Origin: Chitinophagales bacterium
Lineage (GTDB): Bacteria; Bacteroidota; Bacteroidia; Chitinophagales; Chitinophagaceae
Reading direction: 5' to 3'
Length of the DNA: 64,000 nucleotides
Assembly (NCBI GenBank): GCA_017303855.1
Contig: JAFLBL010000003.1
Coordinates: 186,001 to 250,000, forward strand
The position numbers and the translations under genes are program-made. Position 1 is the stretch's first letter. The number at the start of each line of letters is the position of its first letter. Under the pieces are notes generated by a model. It worked only from the letters and a program-made list of their open reading frames with translations. It was not told the DNA's origin and did not search any database. Below, piece after piece: positions 26,286-35,090 of this stretch.

Positions 26286-27791
26286 TCAGTACTGCACTTC
26301 CTGAAACTTAATATTATACAGCGTTACCGGCATCACCCCACTGTTCCCCAATGAAAAAACAAATGCTGCTCCCGGATCACTGGCCGTGGCGGTAAAAACA
26401 TAGTTATACGATTTGTCATTCGTGGAAATCGAAAAGTCGGCATAACTATATAATGACCAAGGTGCACTATTGAGCATCAGGGAAGCAGCCAGTCCACGGT
26501 TGCCCGTGGAATACGCATTGAAGCTCACCCGGTAGGTTTTACCGGATTGAATTGCAATGCCAGGTCTGATCAACTGGATATGCCAGTTCTGGCTACCCGG
26601 ATTGGTAATCGTTATCTGCGCTTTGTTTGAAACAATATTCAGGGAAGAGGCGGCTGAGGCATCATTATTATACAGGTTCCAGCCATCCGCAGAAGAACTG
26701 AAATTACTGCTATAGAGATCGACCAGGGTAACCGGTGCTGCCGTGGCCATTGGATCAGTAGTAAGCGCATTGAGCAATGATGTACGGAACTGACCCGTAA
26801 CGGGGTCGTATACTCCGAACCCGGAATTGAACTCCCAATAGGCCCAGCTGAACCCTTCTTGTTCAAACCAACGTGATAAAAACCGGGACCATTTTACCCG
26901 TGAATCTATATCAGCTTTACTGTATGCCCCGAACTCCCCGATATGTATTGGAATATTTTTGTCCTGTTTAAGTTGTATGACAGCCTGAAAATCATTCATT
27001 ACTGCCTGGCGTTCATATTCTGTATCCCGCCACTTTGTTCCAAGCCAGGGGTTTGACCCGCTCACCCACTCAGCCCCCTGATGCGTAAACGTAAATGGAT
27101 TATAATAATGGATTGTCAGTATCAAATGCGTGTCGGATGGAATCACCAGCTTATTCAGGGCCGATACCCCACCCCATTCGGCTACACCCAGCAATACGGT
27201 TCTTTTCGGATTGGTTTTCCGGATCTCTGTGAGTGCATCAGCAAAAAACAAATTCCACTTATCCGCATCCAGCTGATCATGCGGTTCATTGAGTACTTCA
27301 AACAAAAGACTATCGGAGTATTGTTTAAAATAAGAAGCGATCTGTTTCCACTGGGCCAGGAACATGGGCTTCAACCCATCGGGGTTTTTGAACAGACTGT
27401 CATGATGATGCATATTGATGATCACATGGAGTTTATTCTTCAGGGCCGCATCCACGGCTTTCTTTACAGACAGTAAAAAAGTAGGTTGAATGATATATGG
27501 AGCCGCGTAACTACTGCGGGTGGGCAGCTCCCAACGTACCGGAATACGGACATGTTTAAAGCCACTGGCCGCGATCCGTTGAAAATCAGCCGGGTCAGCT
27601 TCACGTGGCGCCCAACTGGCTTCATAGGTATCACCCAGATTAATTCCCCGTCCCAGTCGTTGATTAATCACTGAAGCTGAAGCAAAAGAAGACTGATCGG
27701 GCTCAGCTGCAGGATCAGGGGTGTTTTTCTTTTTACAGCCGGCAAGTAAGATGGTGAAAGACAAGGAAAGAAGTAAGTTTACTGCTTTCAT
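26286..27791 (-). CDS. GH5 family glycoside hydrolase lipoprotein with C-terminal carbohydrate-binding module
   Basis: About 501 residues from ATG 27791; lipobox 'TILLAGCKKK'. The GH5 barrel shows 'GINLGDTYEASW', 'GFKHVRIPVRWELP', 'HVIINMHHHDSLF', the acid/base Glu in 'LLFEVLNEPHDQ', 'LILTIHYYNPFTFTHQG' and the nucleophile Glu in 'IPIHIGEFGAYSKAD'. Residues about 365-501 form a beta-sandwich like CBM4/9 (CenC type) modules. Likely endo-beta-1,4-glucanase or a related beta-mannan/glucan hydrolase, tethered to the outer membrane. A weak upstream in-frame start at 27818 would put polar residues before the signal. Confidence 0.9.
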   Translation of the reverse strand: MKAVNLLLSLSFTILLAGCKKKNTPDPAAEPDQSSFASASVINQRLGRGINLGDTYEASWAPREADPADFQRIAASGFKHVRIPVRWELPTRSSYAAPYIIQPTFLLSVKKAVDAALKNKLHVIINMHHHDSLFKNPDGLKPMFLAQWKQIASYFKQYSDSLLFEVLNEPHDQLDADKWNLFFADALTEIRKTNPKRTVLLGVAEWGGVSALNKLVIPSDTHLILTIHYYNPFTFTHQGAEWVSGSNPWLGTKWRDTEYERQAVMNDFQAVIQLKQDKNIPIHIGEFGAYSKADIDSRVKWSRFLSRWFEQEGFSWAYWEFNSGFGVYDPVTGQFRTSLLNALTTDPMATAAPVTLVDLYSSNFSSSADGWNLYNNDASAASSLNIVSNKAQITITNPGSQNWHIQLIRPGIAIQSGKTYRVSFNAYSTGNRGLAASLMLNSAPWSLYSYADFSISTNDKSYNYVFTATASDPGAAFVFSLGNSGVMPVTLYNIKFQEVQY

Positions 27792-27874
27792 ATAGTAAAG
27801 GTAAACTATATGCCACATAAATTCAAGAGAACAGACTTTCAGGTGCTGGTCTGTACTTTTTGCAATTAACTCCC

Positions 27875-28327
27875 CTATCCTCGCTTAATTACGGTAGAAT
27901 GCAGTAATTGGACCTTCCAGTCTCTTCCTTTTTTCACCAGCACTGCACTTTCCAGCCATTGCACATAACTCTTCTTTCCATTTCGTATATAGTCCGCCCG
28001 GTTGTGATAACTGACCCATGCTATCTTTCCTTTAATTCGGGTATCAAAAAACGCAATAGTATTAACCCGGCTAAAATCAGGAATATTTTTATTGAGATTG
28101 ATCTTTTCCTGCAGGGTATCCAGATTCCAGATAACCCCGTTTTCCAATACCGAAAAATCCCCGGTACAACTTTCTTTCATCTGCTCAAAATCGCGGTCCG
28201 CTAACGACTTAAACAAAGCAATGATCGTCTCCTGCACTTTCAATTCCTTCGAAGAAAGGTTCTGCTGAGCGGCCGCGTTAAAAAACTGAACCGATAACAG
28301 TATAGTCAGAAATAAATACTTAATCAT
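27875..28327 (-). CDS. Secreted SnoaL/NTF2-like protein
   Basis: About 150 residues from ATG 28327 (MIKYLFLT), signal peptide ending in AAAQ. The domain opens with 'TIIALFKSLADRDFEQMKES' and closes with 'SAVLVKKGRDWKVQLLHST', the usual NTF2-like pattern. Role unknown. Confidence 0.78.
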   Translation of the reverse strand: MIKYLFLTILLSVQFFNAAAQQNLSSKELKVQETIIALFKSLADRDFEQMKESCTGDFSVLENGVIWNLDTLQEKINLNKNIPDFSRVNTIAFFDTRIKGKIAWVSYHNRADYIRNGKKSYVQWLESAVLVKKGRDWKVQLLHSTVIKRG

Positions 28328-28372
28328 TTCAAATCCTCTTATTTTAAACATTATTACTCAGGAGGGGCTGTT

Positions 28373-28404
28373 GACTCCCAACTCCCGACTACTAACTCCC
28401 GACT
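28373..28404. repeat. Word-repeat tract (ACTCCCGACT units) at the end of the deiminase gene
   Basis: Three copies of (G/A)ACTCCC(A/G)ACT spaced regularly. In the sense of the deiminase gene this reads AGTCGGGAG, the same word found after the genes ending at 29815 and 53388. It reaches into the stop codon of the gene that ends at 28403. Confidence 0.75.
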
Positions 28405-29683
28405 AAAATCCCTCCGGTACCTGCTGCGTCCAGCAATGAAATCCACCACCCCCGTAATTCATTCCCCAGGGATCGAGCTGGATGATCTTCTTTCCGGGAA
28501 AATACCGGACATATAAAGCACGCACCTGCTCATCTTCCTGTTTACAGATATCCGGGAAACCGGGTCGCCAGTAAGCAGGAATAATAACAAGATCATTTAG
28601 CACTACATAGTTGAGGTAACTCACGGCTGGTAAAAAACGGATCCGGTCACCGTTTTTTAATCCAGGATACTCCCGGTGTAAAGATGCAACAGGGTGCATG
28701 AAGGAGCTCGTATCCATCACAAATTCATCAGGCACCACATCCGGCACCGGTATATGAACTATATTAAATGGCTTCCCTTCCTGATCACGCGCGGCTATCA
28801 GTAACTGCTCATTCACTTTCATCCGCTCATAGCTGAGCTTCTTTACAGGATCATTGGCGGCTTCTGCTGAATCGGGCATCGCCAGAAAAATAGTAGTAGG
28901 ATTGACAAAACGGGCAAACTCATCCACATGACCACCCACACCCGAACCATAGAGATTACCATACAACCTTGATTGTCCGGGCGCCGGATCCTCGGCTATA
29001 CCCTCACGTAAGCGGATGAGTTTTGTAACCCCTAAAGAAGCATGCAGGAGACTTTCAAATCCTTTATCACTCATAAATGGATTCCGGCGGCGGGTGAAGG
29101 AATCAACGATCAGGGCCACGCCTTTCCCGTTCAACTCAATCTCCCCGCCTTCAATAGCCAAAGGGCTTTTCACAACCTCAATCCCCAACAACTGACTCAT
29201 CTGATTAAAATACCGGTCTCTCCGCAGATTTTTACGTCTCGTCCAGGCCGTGTCGGGATGAATAAAGTCGGCACCCACATAATCCCATTCAAACTGCAGG
29301 AGTTTACGAACGCCATTTGCATCTCGTGTGATCATCGGGCCATAATCCCTTGCCACCCCCATGGAAAATAAATAAGGTACCGCTACTAACTCAAGGTTGG
29401 ACAAATTGGATTGCTCATTACGGAAAAGCTGAAGCAGGGAATCTTTATTATGACTGACACTGATTAACAGGTAAATTTTCAGATGAGGCGACACAGCCCT
29501 GATAAATGACCGGGTACTCCGGTGCACTTTCTCCGTGGTTACCGGATCATCGGGATCACCTGAATACGTAAGGATGACCGCTTCCTGCTTTTCCCATTCG
29601 GCAGGCATGCGGTAAGAAGTAACCGGTTGTGCATTACAGATAATAAAGCAGAGGAATAACAGCAGTAATAAGGATAAGCGCAT
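28403..29683 (-). CDS. Secreted agmatine/peptidyl-arginine deiminase family protein
   Basis: 426 residues with a signal peptide (hydrophobic run then CNAQ). It has the Porphyromonas-type guanidino-deiminase fold: 'YRMPAEWEKQEAVILTYSG' near the start, Asp-bearing 'VARDYGPMITRDANG', 'AIEGGEIELNGKGVALI', the His/Asp pair in 'SGVGGHVDEFARFV' and the catalytic Cys in 'NYGGGGFHCWTQQVPEG'. Cytosolic relatives convert agmatine to N-carbamoylputrescine; the secreted P. gingivalis enzyme citrullinates C-terminal arginines. Export favours a peptide or extracellular substrate here, but this is inferred. Confidence 0.88.
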   Translation of the reverse strand: MRLSLLLLLFLCFIICNAQPVTSYRMPAEWEKQEAVILTYSGDPDDPVTTEKVHRSTRSFIRAVSPHLKIYLLISVSHNKDSLLQLFRNEQSNLSNLELVAVPYLFSMGVARDYGPMITRDANGVRKLLQFEWDYVGADFIHPDTAWTRRKNLRRDRYFNQMSQLLGIEVVKSPLAIEGGEIELNGKGVALIVDSFTRRRNPFMSDKGFESLLHASLGVTKLIRLREGIAEDPAPGQSRLYGNLYGSGVGGHVDEFARFVNPTTIFLAMPDSAEAANDPVKKLSYERMKVNEQLLIAARDQEGKPFNIVHIPVPDVVPDEFVMDTSSFMHPVASLHREYPGLKNGDRIRFLPAVSYLNYVVLNDLVIIPAYWRPGFPDICKQEDEQVRALYVRYFPGKKIIQLDPWGMNYGGGGFHCWTQQVPEGF

Positions 29684-29749
29684 ACCGGCAGTTTAGGTGA
29701 TCGTTGGTTTCTGTTTTCCTAAGTTACAGAAACTTTACGGGCTTCATCG

Positions 29750-29811
29750 CTCAACCCTCAACACTAAACTCTCAACTCTCTCTTCCTCCCGACTCTTATC
29801 TCCCGACTCTT
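29750..29811. repeat. Word-repeat tract after the lectin-domain gene
   Basis: Pyrimidine-rich tract with TCAACCCTCAACACTAAACT-type units changing to CTCCCGACTCTTATCTCCCG. It lies within 65 bases of the stop at 29815 and has the same word as 28373-28404. Confidence 0.7.
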
Positions 29812-29814
29812 TCC

Positions 29815-31818
29815 CTACCTACCAATCATCCACCGTTGCTCCGGATTGGCCCTGTTCTCCCAGATAAGTATACGGCCAGAGGGACCGTCGTGGATCAGGG
29901 CCTTTCGCGTATACATATTAATGATCGTATAAGTGCCATCGCTGTTTGAAACCACTTTCCATTTACCGGCATTACCGGTTGGTTTTGGACCGGATTTCAC
30001 CGAAAAACCATTGGTTTCCTGCTCGCCCGTGGGCGGCGTGATATACAGGTAACGTCCATCGAGATTCTTAATATAATACACATCATTAAAACGATCCGCC
30101 AGTTCAAACTGCCACTTATTAGCCACCTGCGCCTGGTTGGCTACCGGACCCGTAGCATTATTCATAAGATTCATACCGGAATATACATTCTGCAGACGAT
30201 AGGGTTTCGGATTGGCTTTTGAAACCGGCGCTACCTTATTACTGTTATCAAATTCTTTTTTCTCTTCCGTTGTTTCCACCTGGAGATACACCGTATAATC
30301 TCCTGCCATCGACGGCGCGTCTTTATACCGGAGAGGTATAATGCCTTTGCCAAAACCAAAATCGGATTGGGCTAAGGCAATCACATTATCGTAATTCAGC
30401 ATCATCCCGACCGGACGGTATTCAAATCCTTCACCTGCATCATGCATCCCGACCGGACGGTCCTTCGCATCACCATATAAATTCTTTGCCACATACACAT
30501 TAAACTCGGGGATCTTAAAATCCAGGTAGGCAAACACGGGCAGGTTGTCTGCCGGTTGTATGACATCCGTTTTGCCTCTGCCATTCATCTGCATCATCAT
30601 GGCGGTAACAGTCAGGAATGGCAGGGCAACAGGTCCCACGGTAACCATCAGCACACCGCCAGCTGTTAAGTATACCGCCGCTTTGGTGATATGATCGGCA
30701 AAGCGGTTCAGGGCCTGCTCTTCTTCCGTGGTACCATCAAATTCCCAGAGTGCGGGCACCACCAATGCGGAATTCACTCCTTTTACTAATTCGCCTTCCG
30801 TCAACAATAAAGGAAGCGCATTTGCATATACAGGTGCCTTTCTTTTCCAGGGTTCCAATGCCGGAAACTGATCGCCTGTCTGAATACCACCCAGGTTGCC
30901 AGGTTTTGATCCGGCTTTTATCCGCAAACCCATTCGTCCTTCCTCACTGTTGATATCCCCGTATCGGACGGTCCAGTTGCGCTGGGGCGGTCCCTGTTTG
31001 CTGCTGTCGGCCAGTTTATAGTATTGAGTAATGCCACCAAAATAAACCTCATCCCCCTTGCCATCCACTTCCAGCATATGATCCACGGTGGGTGTATGAC
31101 AAGTGAATCCATTGATTGTGACTCTGAATTTAATTTTCTCCTGTTTAAGTAAGGCCACAGCATTTTTCTTAACCGCAAGTCCTTGCTGCTTTGGCAGTGC
31201 TTTGTTTTCAGTGGCAATCGCCGCTAAATTGAAAACCAGTCCCGCTTTCATTGGCGTCTTCTTCTTATTATACAGGATCCATTTCCTCCGCTCCCTGTCA
31301 TACGAAGCCATGGGATAGTCTGCATTATACATTCCTGTGGTTGTTCCATCATTATTATATAAATGGGTAACCTGTATCCGCAGATCCGGATTATCATTGA
31401 GTGCAGGATCATCAATCACTGCATAATAATCCTGAATATGGGCAGCTGTCAGTTTTACCTGGAGAAAAGCAGCAAAATGATCCACTCCTGTACGATGCCC
31501 GGTATAGTTCCGCAATACACCCTGCAGATGAATGTCTTTCGGAAAAGGCGCCATATCCTCATTATAGAGTAACCAGCTCTTCCTTGCATTATCGTACCAC
31601 AATCCCATCGGGTGCGGATTGGCCGCCTGCACCTGTGCGGTATGATCGATGATCATTTTTGCCGACGCAGGTCCTTCATTGGCAAATACAAGTACCTGCG
31701 TATAATTATAGGCCGTTTTATCCGGAAATGAATAGAGATCAACAATGGTGCCTTGTGCAGATATGTACTGACCGGCAATTAGAAATAACGCTACCTGGAA
31801 AAGACATATTTTTTTCAT
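29815..31818 (-). CDS. Secreted protein: two DUF7452-like repeats, hydrophobic segment, ricin-type lectin domain
   Basis: 667 residues, signal peptide ending at ISAQ. Residues about 68-200 hold two copies of a repeat ('PHPMGLWYDNARKSWLLYNE', 'YDRERRKWILYNKKKTPMKA') as in DUF7452-type proteins. A middle domain has 'HTPTVDHMLEVDGKGDEVYF'. Residues 379-410 are a long, uncharged, membrane-compatible stretch ('AAVYLTAGGVLMVTVGPVAL'). Residues 538-667 look like a beta-trefoil lectin with three W-containing repeats (KWQFE, KWKVV, QRWMIG). It is a paralogue of the protein at 32833-34335, which lacks the hydrophobic stretch and the lectin. Sugar binding with membrane insertion is inferred, not shown. 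Last gene of the F-to-A operon. Confidence 0.78.
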   Translation of the reverse strand: MKKICLFQVALFLIAGQYISAQGTIVDLYSFPDKTAYNYTQVLVFANEGPASAKMIIDHTAQVQAANPHPMGLWYDNARKSWLLYNEDMAPFPKDIHLQGVLRNYTGHRTGVDHFAAFLQVKLTAAHIQDYYAVIDDPALNDNPDLRIQVTHLYNNDGTTTGMYNADYPMASYDRERRKWILYNKKKTPMKAGLVFNLAAIATENKALPKQQGLAVKKNAVALLKQEKIKFRVTINGFTCHTPTVDHMLEVDGKGDEVYFGGITQYYKLADSSKQGPPQRNWTVRYGDINSEEGRMGLRIKAGSKPGNLGGIQTGDQFPALEPWKRKAPVYANALPLLLTEGELVKGVNSALVVPALWEFDGTTEEEQALNRFADHITKAAVYLTAGGVLMVTVGPVALPFLTVTAMMMQMNGRGKTDVIQPADNLPVFAYLDFKIPEFNVYVAKNLYGDAKDRPVGMHDAGEGFEYRPVGMMLNYDNVIALAQSDFGFGKGIIPLRYKDAPSMAGDYTVYLQVETTEEKKEFDNSNKVAPVSKANPKPYRLQNVYSGMNLMNNATGPVANQAQVANKWQFELADRFNDVYYIKNLDGRYLYITPPTGEQETNGFSVKSGPKPTGNAGKWKVVSNSDGTYTIINMYTRKALIHDGPSGRILIWENRANPEQRWMIGR

Positions 31819-31845
31819 ACTACTGTTTAAAGGACAGATAATTGA

Positions 31846-32784
31846 TTACTTCAGATACACTTCCGTATACACATCCACGGGGATATCAGTAAATACCCCG
31901 TTCTCTACCGTCATCTCCCCTTTACCCAATACCTTGACAAACTTCCCGCTGAGTTTGCCGGAAATCAACGCTTTACCATTACCCGTTTCTTTATATGCAG
32001 TGATCTCCAATTGCAGCCCGCCGGATGCAGATCCCGGATATTTGTATCCCCACATTTCCGGGTTTTTAATATCACCTACAGGTGAACCGGAAAATAAAAC
32101 TTCCAGTTTTTCTTTGGTATAAACCCCTGGCTTAGGATCGGCGGTAAACGCCATCAGGGTTAGTTGCCGGTCATCCACCGCATCCATGCTTTTAAAGGCA
32201 AGCATGAGATAAGGCTTGTTGCCTGCAAAATTTTTTACCCCTTTCTTAAACAGGGAAAAGGAATACGGAAAATCCTTCCCTTTCCAGTTTTTTCCGTTGA
32301 TCGTGGCAGTGAACTTTGCCGTACTTTCAGCAGGTGCGGCCCCTGCACTGCCGCCCGGATTCACCAGGGCGAAATCCGCATCAAACTTCGCATCGGCCGG
32401 ACCTTCCAGTAAGATATAAACAGTTCCGGATTCCATATCCGCCTTTTTAATATCCTCATAAGGATTGCGCATGTGCGTAACAGTGAATGAAAACCGCTTA
32501 CCATCGGCAGCTACCACGTCCACCTTATCTCCCGTTTTCACCTCCCCTTCCTTTACCCGAATATCCACATCAAAAACACCGGGTTTGCCCTCTTTGGCAT
32601 ACACAGCACCGATTTTAGCATTGAGCGGACCAGCGGACTTTGAAGCCGTAGCCGTTGCGGGTTTGTTTGTTGCCGTTTTCGGCTTATTTTGTTTGTTGTT
32701 TGACTGGCAGGCTGCTTCCATCGAAAGAAAACAACCAAGCCCGATAAAAAATATCCGGTTTATTTTACCTGTTTGATTCCACAT
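31846..32784 (-). CDS. Exported protein with an EF-Tu domain-2-like barrel
   Basis: 312 residues: a hydrophobic leader with Cys-containing end ('SMEAACQSNNKQ', a non-canonical lipobox), a Thr/Ala/Lys-rich linker (30-50), then a domain 'VKEGEVKTGDKVDVVAADGK' through 'DMESGTVYILLEGPADAKFD' whose pattern resembles the second domain of translational GTPases, here outside the cytoplasm. The C-terminal half ('FTATINGKNWKGKDFPYSFS', 'LSGKFVKVLGKGEMTVENGV') resembles the lipoprotein at 34372-35040. No enzyme motif. Fifth gene of the operon; 27 bases before the lectin gene. Confidence 0.72.
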   Translation of the reverse strand: MWNQTGKINRIFFIGLGCFLSMEAACQSNNKQNKPKTATNKPATATASKSAGPLNAKIGAVYAKEGKPGVFDVDIRVKEGEVKTGDKVDVVAADGKRFSFTVTHMRNPYEDIKKADMESGTVYILLEGPADAKFDADFALVNPGGSAGAAPAESTAKFTATINGKNWKGKDFPYSFSLFKKGVKNFAGNKPYLMLAFKSMDAVDDRQLTLMAFTADPKPGVYTKEKLEVLFSGSPVGDIKNPEMWGYKYPGSASGGLQLEITAYKETGNGKALISGKLSGKFVKVLGKGEMTVENGVFTDIPVDVYTEVYLK

Positions 32785-32832
32785 AGTATCTGTTTAATTT
32801 TACTGATTTATCTCTTTACTATCGACTCTCTA

Positions 32833-34335
32833 TCACTCCACCAGTTCCAGTTTAAAATACATCCGGTAACTGGCATCGTCGTTAAAGTGGTTCTGAAAAA
32901 CTATCATGAATAAATCACCTGAAATACGGCCAACATAAAAACTGTCGTCCGCTAAAAGGGGATTGCCTTTAGCATCAATGCCTTCCAGTTTCAGGCAAAG
33001 CATTTGTGCCGCGGGTGCTTTTTCGCGGGTCGTACGTCTGTGGAGTCGCCTGTCGCGGGTCGTAACAGAATAGTCCTGCCAAAAAGGTTGGGTGCCGAGC
33101 ATATCTGCACTGGAAGGCATCAGGTTTGTTTTTAACATGATCCTGTCTGAATTATTAATGACAGGAAGATTCAGCGAATCCTGTTTAAAAAAAGCCTGCA
33201 TCTGCATTTTTGCATAATCGGGCCATACGGCATTGAGCCTGGTATTTTCATCATCATACTCCCAGGGACTGATATTGATAAAGATGCGTTTGTCAGCATG
33301 CAACGTGCCTTCCCAAACCACCAGCGGAAAACTTTGCGGATTATTCCTGTTATACGGTATTGGCCCGTTTACTTCGAACTGTCCGTTTGCGGGAAAATGA
33401 TCGCCCTGCTGCAAACCTCCTGTAGCCGATTTGCTGCCGGCCCGGATATAATTTGTAGCAGTACCTAAAAATGTTTTGCTGGTGGCTCCATGTACATTCG
33501 TTTTCAACTGATACGATTCTGTTATTTTCGGAATAAGTGATTCCGTGTGTTTCATACCACGGATACCTTCTGTCTGCAGAATATCAAATGTGAAAAAAAC
33601 CTCATCGCCGGCTCCGTCTGATTCCAGCAGATCATCTTTAGTAGGCGTAAACACACTGAAACCCGTGCAGATCAGCCGGAACTGCCGGTTATTGAGCGGA
33701 TGACTGGTAACCACTTTTCCCCCTTTAATTGCCCCGGGATTTATTACCCCTTTATTCACCACGGCAATGCTTTTCGTCTGTACAATTACGTTAAACGCCA
33801 GACCAGGCTGTATCGCATTTCCATTGCTATTCATAATCACCCAGCGGTTTGATCCCGGATCATATTCACTCGTTACTTCAGAAGTATTATACATACCTCC
33901 GGTACCTTCCGGATTCCATAACTGGGAAAGAGAGAAACGGGCACCCGGATTGTTGTTTAAAGATGGATGGTCAAGCAAGAGCACGCCATCCTGCAGATTA
34001 CTGTTACTGGCTTTCCGGTAAAAACAATTAGCATCGGGCATACTCCATTTCACCAGGAACTTCAAACCGGCTGTCATGGTTGCTTTGTCCTGGTTAAAAA
34101 TGGCCCAGCGGCTTCCGTCATACCATACACCCAACGGGTGCGGATTCATCAGGCGGGTGTCTGCATCAGGACTCACCGTGATTACCGCATTCGGACTACC
34201 CTTGATAGCCGGAATATCCAGGAATGTGGAATTCGTTGAAATATTCCCTGCAGTCGTGGTATGCGTCATACTCTGCTGGCCCAGCATCACCGATGGCAGT
34301 ACATACAGGAAAAGAAATAAAACTGTTGTTTTCAT
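32833..34335 (-). CDS. Secreted DUF7452-like protein, paralogue without lectin domain
   Basis: 500 residues, signal peptide ending near MLGQQ. Two repeat units ('PHPLGVWYDGSRWAIFNQD', 'YDPGSNRWVIMNSNGNA') and a middle domain with 'TPTKDDLLESDGAGDEVFFT' align in order with the lectin-domain protein, as does 'GGLQQGDHFPANGQFEVNGP'. The C-terminus is a beta domain ending 'YRMYFKLELVE'. No catalytic motif recognised. The upstream and downstream genes lie 36 and 48 bases away. Confidence 0.75.
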   Translation of the reverse strand: MKTTVLFLFLYVLPSVMLGQQSMTHTTTAGNISTNSTFLDIPAIKGSPNAVITVSPDADTRLMNPHPLGVWYDGSRWAIFNQDKATMTAGLKFLVKWSMPDANCFYRKASNSNLQDGVLLLDHPSLNNNPGARFSLSQLWNPEGTGGMYNTSEVTSEYDPGSNRWVIMNSNGNAIQPGLAFNVIVQTKSIAVVNKGVINPGAIKGGKVVTSHPLNNRQFRLICTGFSVFTPTKDDLLESDGAGDEVFFTFDILQTEGIRGMKHTESLIPKITESYQLKTNVHGATSKTFLGTATNYIRAGSKSATGGLQQGDHFPANGQFEVNGPIPYNRNNPQSFPLVVWEGTLHADKRIFINISPWEYDDENTRLNAVWPDYAKMQMQAFFKQDSLNLPVINNSDRIMLKTNLMPSSADMLGTQPFWQDYSVTTRDRRLHRRTTREKAPAAQMLCLKLEGIDAKGNPLLADDSFYVGRISGDLFMIVFQNHFNDDASYRMYFKLELVE

Positions 34336-34371
34336 AAATAAGGAATAATGGTAATGATTGTTGATCGTGAA

Positions 34372-35040
34372 TTATTTGCGCTTCCCGAGGATCTTCACGG
34401 GTACATTTTCAAACTTGCCTTCAGAGAGCTCGAGCCCTTCGGTTGAACTTCTTTTTACCATCGAATATTCTTTGATCAGCATTTTCGAGGAAAAGGTTCC
34501 GCTCACCAGCCACTCTTCCCCGAATTCCGCCGCCTCATTCTTTACCACACTGGTAAACTGAATAGTAAACTCAGTGCCCTTATCAATAGCCTCCCTGGTG
34601 GCCACATAATCTTTGGCGCCACCGGCATTCGCGGTTTCATAACGGGTAAACTGTGCCCTGCTGCCTGATACAGTATAGGAAGCCGGCTCCATTTTAAAAT
34701 TGTCAATGCTGATATGCAGCCAGCCCCGGTGCGGACGGGCAGGATCATCCCCAAGTAAATCAAGTCCAAGCTGGTTATTCATCGCCGTTAGCATCCCCAG
34801 TTGTGATTCATTGTCATTACCCCCGCCTTTTGTGGTTTTCGCCTGTACACCGTTTACTTTAAATGAAACCACGGCCTTTTCCGTATTCGCTTCCGGCGCA
34901 GGGGCGGGTGCCGTTTGCTCAGTGGCTGTCGGCTCCTTCTTTACTTCGGCCGACTCCTCTTTTGGCGCAGCACTATCCCCGCAACCAACCGAAGAATAAA
35001 TTAAAATGGACATCGCTAAAATTTTTCTGATACGCATCAT
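34372..35040 (-). CDS. Lipoprotein of unknown function
   Basis: 222 residues with a canonical lipobox ('LIYSSVGCGDSAAP') followed by an acidic, Pro/Ala-rich spacer (about 22-55) that would extend the domain from the membrane. The rest is beta-rich ('VVSFKVNGVQAKTTKGGGN', 'GWLHISIDNFKMEPASYTV', 'EEWLVSGTFSSKML') and the C-terminal part is similar to that of the EF-Tu-like protein. Start could be 35040 or 35037 (two ATGs). Confidence 0.75.
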   Translation of the reverse strand: MMRIRKILAMSILIYSSVGCGDSAAPKEESAEVKKEPTATEQTAPAPAPEANTEKAVVSFKVNGVQAKTTKGGGNDNESQLGMLTAMNNQLGLDLLGDDPARPHRGWLHISIDNFKMEPASYTVSGSRAQFTRYETANAGGAKDYVATREAIDKGTEFTIQFTSVVKNEAAEFGEEWLVSGTFSSKMLIKEYSMVKRSSTEGLELSEGKFENVPVKILGKRK

Positions 35041-35090
35041 ATATATAGTTTTAAAGATTTACAACTCCCCCACTCACCACTCACCCTTCC

